Below, piece after piece: positions 57,162 to 64,000 of a stretch of DNA of 64,000 bases. Source of the DNA: Maniola hyperantus (Eukaryota; Arthropoda; Insecta; Lepidoptera; Nymphalidae); assembly GCF_902806685.2 (NCBI RefSeq), contig NC_048538.1, positions 5,084,001 to 5,148,000 of the forward strand, written 5' to 3'. Within the stretch, counting starts at the first letter, position 1. Every line of letters begins with the position of its first letter. The notes beneath the pieces were generated by a model, which worked only from the letters and a program-made list of their open reading frames with translations, ran no database searches and was not told where the DNA came from. The position numbers and the translations under genes are program-made.

Positions 57162-60100
57162 ACATATTAAACATAATTTTGAAAACCTTATCAGTCAATA
57201 CTAGTCAATATTAGTATAAGCTTAGTTATGCGACTTTTGGCAAGCAAGTGTCAATTTTAATTCCCAGTACGCTCGGTGGGGCGCTCGAATCGGCACAAAA
57301 AATAGCTGTCATTTTGTATGGTACACCAGTTAGTTATTTGAACTAACACCGAAGACCCGATAGGCAATCTTCTAATTTTTAGGTACGGAGAAGGAACAAT
57401 GAAACAACGTATTCTTCAGCGGAGTGTGTAACGGTTTTATTTTTTGACAGTTCTTAAAGTTTTTTGACCATAGATAATAATATTTAGGCACGATCTACAT
57501 TAATGTCATAATATGCTACGTGTGCACTATCAACTTTATAATATGCGTTGACAACACCTTTTCCAACCTATAATACTTATATATACTTATATTATATATT
57601 GTATGGGTCCGTATCTGTGTCCCTGATAGACAATTTCGATAACGTGCGGCCAATATCTACTCATGTGGTGAGGCCAGCCTTAAACAATTACCTAATGATT
57701 TTATTCATCTCACTGAGCTTTAAACTCGAGCTATAGGAGGTCCGTAAATGTCGCATTGACAGATGCTACAATATTATCAAATAGAAAAAGACTACAGGTA
57801 ACCTATAACTTAGTTTTCCGGAAGCATATAGCCACAAATATTTTTTATTGTTAGATACGTAAACAACAAGCGCTAGGTAATAAAACGGCAATTAAATCTA
57901 GAGCTATGTCAACAAGAATTATATAATTGCAACAATACTATCTAGTCCATTCCCTAATCGAATGGAGCGCTGATTGCATTCGAGGTCGCTGTAATTAATT
58001 TAATTCATGAAGTAATTAATCCTTACAAGTTTATGACAGTGCATTTTTTATTGCCTTAAAAAGTGCAGTACGGCTTTTAGCGCCCAAATCGTTTGGTATC
58101 TAGTTTCAAGTGTTCCAATGTGTTCAATTTATCTAAGGGCTGCCGTCAGTTCAGCTTTCCTACATTATTTTTAAAATTAAAATATTAAAATTATAGGATT
58201 TTATTATTAGTGACTGTGGAGTGTGGGTGCTATTAATCAACCCTGATAATAACAGTTCGATATTTTATAGCACGCTGTAGGTGTCAAAAGATGTGTATTT
58301 TTAAGAGGTTTTTTAATATATTTCTAATACAATTATTGTATGAGCTTTGCCTGTTTGGAGTTTTATATATTTGGTGTTAATAAATAGTCAAAAATAACAA
58401 TGCAATGTTTTAAACTAAGCTCATACTGAACACAGTTTTCTGAATTTGGTTTTTAGATGGTTTTAGATCCACATCTTAAACTTTTTTACGGTGTAAGTAA
58501 TTTACAAAATATGTATATTATTAACTAACGCGTCATTTAATAACTAAATTAATCATTAAATATTTTTGGTAACCCTAATCAAGTAATTTAGGTATGAATT
58601 TAGGACAAGTACAATGCCAATTTTGAACTTTAATTCCGATTTAATAATACGTTACAGTGATAAAATATTTAAAGATTATGTACCTACCAAACTACTAACA
58701 TAAATAAATTATTATCTTAATCGATTTCAAGCATTGTTGCCTTGCAAAAGTTTGAAAAGTTGGTAGGTAATAGGTATAAGTAAATATATTCTTAAGACGC
58801 TATACCAATGTACATTCTTTTAAAAACTTTAAAAAAAAACTAGTTATTCTAATTCCTAAAAATATAAACTTGAAAATTTGGATAATTGGATGAAAAGCCC
58901 CAAAGATTTCCGGCAGGATTAAAAAAAACTATATCCACGCAGACGAGTTCGCGGTCATCACCTAGTCTAGTAATAAAATAAGCTTGAAGTACAGACTAAA
59001 GATATTAGATAACTGAATGCGCTGGAAAAAGTATAACGTGCGATATTGTACACAAAAGTTCCCATGTGAAGTGTTATAAGACAAATGAGCTAAACACAAT
59101 GTGTACCTATAGTTAAAGTTGCGCAAACGCCGGAACCAATGTCAAATCACGCAATATACTTAGTAACATTCTCTTTGATTGATTAATAAAGAAATCAGAA
59201 CAAACATTGCTGTAGGGCATAAAAGTTATTTCGCTGCAAACTTCTTGAGATTACTTCCACTTATAAATGACTACAATAATATGATACCCGCAACTTCGTC
59301 CTTGTAGATTCAGTAGATTTGACGACATCCCTGACGCAGTGGTAAGCGCTGTGGTCTTGTTAGTGGAGGTACCGGGTGCGATTCCCGGCAGGGGTTTGAA
59401 ACTTTATCATTTCTAAATTTCTGGTCTGGATTAGTGGTGTCAAATACTGTTAAACTTACATAATATAATATCAATAATTGTTATTAAAATTTATTGATAA
59501 ATAAACACGTTAAAAATATAACACTGACTAAAAAAAAAAAAAACACGATACCTACCCCACTTGATTTCATCTTACTTTGAAAATTGAAAACACTACTTTC
59601 ATGAACACATTTCAATTTATTTTGGTGATGTAACCAAACGAGTCGCAGGGAGCCGCTGGATTCAGGCGCCGCAAGACCGTGACGTGTGGAGTGGAAGTCA
59701 CTCCAAGAGACTTATGTCCAGCAGTGGACGTCTATCGGTTGATGATTATGATGATGATGATGACGTGACCAGAAATTACGGTTTTCAAATTTTACCCCTT
59801 GCGTGTGCTATAAAACCTAGGTACCTACCTACCTGATAATTTCATGATTCAAGGTCCATGGGAAGTACCCTGTAGGTTTCTTGACAGACAGACAGACAGA
59901 CGGACGCACAGACAGACGGACGGACGGACGCACAGACAGACGGACGGATGGACGCACAGACAGACGGACGGACGGACGCACAGACAGACGGACGGACGGA
60001 CGCACAGACAGACAGACGGACGGACAGACAACGAAGTGAGCAAAATAAACTACACCATCAAATTACCCGAAAAAATAAACTAGCAAAAAGTCTATGAACG

Positions 60101-63100
60101 CGCACTATCGTTAATCGAACAGTATCGGTAATAAACAGAAATAACAAAAATTTCGACTATTGTTTTATTTATGTATCAAATCAAAGCATCAACAAAAATA
60201 ACAAAATTATTTAACTTATTTATTAACACGTCGTAGGTATTCGATGGGAACAACAAAATCATTTGATATGCTAAATTTATCATCATATCGATGTGGTGAT
60301 ATTTAACATTAGTTGACTTGCTATTTTTAACCATATTCAATGCATCGGTATTTTTAGCGCATGACGTAATCGGTCGCAATCGGTAGGTATATTGTCGTCG
60401 CGCGCGCGTTTTGCACCGCGCGCCCCCTTCGAAATTTAATTTCCTGGAATCTTCGCGCTACCTACTTAAGTACCTACTGCAGCTACTTAGAACGTAGGTA
60501 TAGGTCCTAACTATAATAATTTGTATTTTTTGATTTAATAATATTTTTTTATTTAAAATTGTTAAGTTTTAGTATCGCAGTTAATCAACAAACTTTAATA
60601 TGTGTTAAATTAACAGGTTAATAAATAAATTGGTCACCTCTAGTCTGGATCTGGTGGGAGGAGTAAAAACTGCTATACCCCTTCCAGGTTATCCCGCATC
60701 CATCTTAGATTGTATTATCACTTACCACCAGTTGAGATTGACCACATCTGAATGAAAAAAAATTGATTTCAGTTCATTAAAATCCCGTGAGAATTGTTTG
60801 ACTATCCGGTCTATGTCCACCAATGTCTTCGGGGCACAACACCAAAGTTCATCTTATTCGTTTAGAGTTTAGACAAATAGAGCTATAAAAGGTATTAGAC
60901 CATTTTAGACAGATATACACTTCCGAATTTATAATTAACTAGCTTAAGCTCGCGACTTCGTCCGCGTGGACTACACAAATTTCAAACCCCTATTTTACCC
61001 CCTTAGGAGTTTAATTTTCTTAAATCCTTTCTTTGCGGATATCTACGTCATAATAGCTATCTGGATTCCAAAATTCAGCCCGATCCGTCCAGCAGTTAGA
61101 GCTGTGGTACGGGTAGGTACGGGTTGTGGCCATTTTTTTAACCGACTTCAAAAAAAGGAGGAGGTTCTCAATTCGTCGGAATCTTTTTTTTATTTTATTT
61201 TTTATTTTTTTATTTTTTATGTATGTTCCCCGATTACTCAAAGACGCCTGAACCGATTTTGAAAATTCTTTTTTTGTTTGAAAGGGTATACTTCAAAGTT
61301 GGTCCCATTTAAATTTGGTGAAGATCTGATGAACATCTTCGAAGATAGATACTGGAACTCCTCAACGGATAAGAGTAAATTGCTCGCGATCAGTGTAATA
61401 GCTTAGTAATAAACAGTACATTTTTAACCAGTCATAGCATAATTCCATGGGGCCACTAAAAATTGTGAATTAAAAAAAATTACAAAAAAAATAAAAACCG
61501 ACTTCGATACACAAACACTAAAAATTGAAAAATAATTTAATTTATTACCTAATATCTTATGTATACAAAAGTTAATATAGTTCCATAATAATATTTTTTG
61601 GGGTCGGTGCCAATGAGGTGCCATTGTGGAGTCTCATAAAAATATGAAGTCTAGACGATTCGCGCAGCTAAAGCTAATTGGCACCGGCACCAAAAAGTAT
61701 CATTATGGAACTATATTAATTCTTGTATACATAAGATATTCGGTAATAAATTAAATTATTTTTCAATTTTTAGTGTTTGTGTATCGAAGTCGGTTTTTAT
61801 TTTTTTTGTAATTTTTTTTTATTTTTTACTACATAACTAGTATATTATATTTTAAGTGGCAGTTAATAACAAGTAGCTGCCTATAAAGTTAGATTACAGA
61901 GCTTCATAGTGACATGCATCTAATTTGTATATACCTACCACATGTTTTATAATATCTTTTATGTTGAAATATATTATTACAACGGTATTTTCCCTATGTT
62001 ATTCAGTTGTCATTCTAGTAACTAAGCTGAGGGCTTTTAAAATAATTTAAGCTAATAAGTAATAATTCAATCATTCAACACAATGTTTGCGTTCATTGCT
62101 GGACATATCACATAGCCCTTCAGTCTTTCAGTTTATGCGTTTTCTCCCACAAGGTTTCTGCGATTTGTTTATCTTCTAAGTTAGCCAAGGAAAACTTAAG
62201 TCTAGGTTCCTCACGCGCCATTTAATAACTCTATGGGTCAATACTCAATCGTCATGTCAAAAGTACGGTTCACCTTAAAATAAGGACTAAAATCGCACTT
62301 TTGACATGAAATTTGACACAAAGATAAAATGGCGCGTGAGGAGTCATTTTTTATACAATATGATACTAACGGCGCGCGATAATAACCACAGTCAACACAG
62401 CAAAGGGACAGCGAACGCAAATGATAGTTTATTTTATCGTTAATATTTATTCGCCTATAAATAATACTTTCAATTGTTTTCCGTAATTAGACCAAGGACT
62501 ATCGTGATAAGCGCAATCTAGATATGCACTTTAGTCTATGTAGGTAGTCATAAAAATTTATGTGGAACTGGTTCCGGTATAAAAAGCGCATTTTTATAAA
62601 CAAAATAGACTAGGTACCGCCTATCCTAACGTCTATCATTTTACATAAGTACAAAGTATAAAGTAGTATATAAGTACTGGCGGCGCGGGGAGTCGAAGCC
62701 CGTATCCCTTTTCGATACAGGGCTTCGCGACAATGCAACAGGGGAGCTTGTGGACTGTAGTTTGGTGGGTTTGACTGCGTAAGGGACTTGGGAATCAGAA
62801 AAGGAAATCGGCGTACCTTGACATCACAGCTGCGGCGTTCTCACATATCCTTGCTGGCCTTTAATCTTCCAAGACACCTTTGGCGATTATTTCACGATGG
62901 ACACAGTCTATTTATAATTATTTTGATTTGGGCACACGCGTATTTCACGGTAAATTTGGTCTATTATAGCGGTTTGGACAAGAATGCGGATTTTTCGATA
63001 ATAATTAACTAGCGGTGCACACACTATGTCAACTTGATGTCTCCGATCGCCATCTTCGATCTTCCATCTTGCGGGTTGCGCGGGGCGCGGGCGATCTTCT

Positions 63101-64000
63101 TCCATATGCAATAATTCTGTATTTGAGACGCGTAGCGCCATCTCGCGGTAGATTGCAAAGTTGCCGATATAGGTAAAGGATTATAAAAGGTGAATAGGAA
63201 AGGATTTTTGGAAATTTGATTATGGCGCAACCATTCCCCGCGGCTTGAAGCATTGCCTTCAAAATTATAACGCGAAATTTACGAATTGAGAACAGATAAT
63301 GAAATTTTAATTACGAACCTATTTGAAAACTATATACAACTTAACTAAAGCGAATCCTAACCTAAGCGACTATAATATACTAACTAATCTTTAGGTAAAG
63401 GACAAATACGTACTACAGGACGCAAATAAGAACCCGTAGCAGTACGAACGCGGACAACGCGAATAACGCCGTTAGAACCCGGGAAGACTTCCTCGATCAG
63501 CCCTAACGGCCAGTGAAGTGGTGGTGCGTTATCGACTATAAGTATTACGACGTCACCTTTCGCGACTGGGTTAGATTGCACACGAGAAATTGGAACCCTT
63601 CGCGAAAGAAAACGTTTAAAGGCTCCAAGAAAGCTAGCTGTGCTTAAATCGCCAGCAACCTCTATGTGCACAGCGCGGGTAGTCAAGCACACGAAAATAC
63701 ACACGTGTGCCTTCGTCGAACGAATTCCATGACCACGAGGGGTAGTGACTTTAAAAGGGCTTGCGTAATCAGTGCCCGTATGCACAAAGGGTTTAGTTAC
63801 TTGCGCGACTCGACAGGAGCGGTGGTCTGCCATTTCCGAAAAATTCGGTTTAGCATTAACTCGAAAATAGGGAAGGCGTTTATGTACCCAGTTCCGAATA
63901 AAATTGCGACCGGATTGAATCCAATTCCTTTGACGCAATATTAAGCCTTTAGCGTAATCTAAATCTGACGCAACTATAGCACTACGTAATGGTAGGAGTT

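Overview
The window reads as nuclear DNA of a moth or butterfly (Lepidoptera). It is AT-rich, littered with TAGGTA/TACCTA runs, and packed with interspersed repeats of types I associate with lepidopteran genomes: RTE-like and R1-like non-LTR ends, tRNA-derived SINEs, and boxes such as CGCGACTTCGTCCGCGTGGA. I found no convincing host protein gene, rRNA or functional tRNA gene. Every long reading frame belongs to a mobile element.

Layout. (1) 1-3892: the 3' part of a BEL/Pao LTR retrotransposon on the + strand, cut by the window edge, with one uninterrupted 1063-codon frame although reverse transcriptase, RNase H and integrase are mostly deleted; it ends in a 550-bp LTR. (2) 3893-12849: non-coding DNA with non-LTR 3' ends, SINEs, foldback MITEs and nested insertions. 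(3) 12850-20909: a complete Ty3/gypsy element on the - strand, with 568-bp LTRs that look identical, a 5-bp target duplication (TTTAT) and an all-domain gag-pol; the one lesion I see is a frame break at a run of 11 A in gag. (4) 20910-62677: about 42 kb of intergenic repeat mosaic. It contains a 5'-truncated R1-like element (29905-30554), a 5'-truncated non-LTR element with an R2-like restriction-type endonuclease end (43819-44505), RTE-type 3' ends, five copies of a roughly 180-bp foldback MITE, two copies of a TIR element whose two ends co-vary, three near-perfect hairpins and several minisatellites. (5) 62678-64000: a second BEL/Pao copy on the - strand, cut by the right edge, almost identical to the first and carrying the same internal integrase deletion.

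How the parts relate. The gypsy copy is the only element here that carries a complete set of replication domains. The two BEL copies share a deletion junction but have different flanks beyond the LTR end, so a deletion derivative appears to have been amplified, presumably by enzymes supplied in trans. The remaining families are short, non-autonomous or 5'-truncated, and their nesting gives relative ages: SINE in family A, family D in family B, RTE end in family D, foldback MITE in families F and R and in an RTE end, MITE T in family A.

Limits. Family letters (A, B, C...) are my own labels for repeats recognised by eye within the window; boundaries are approximate unless a target duplication or terminal inverted repeat fixes them. 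No database search was possible.
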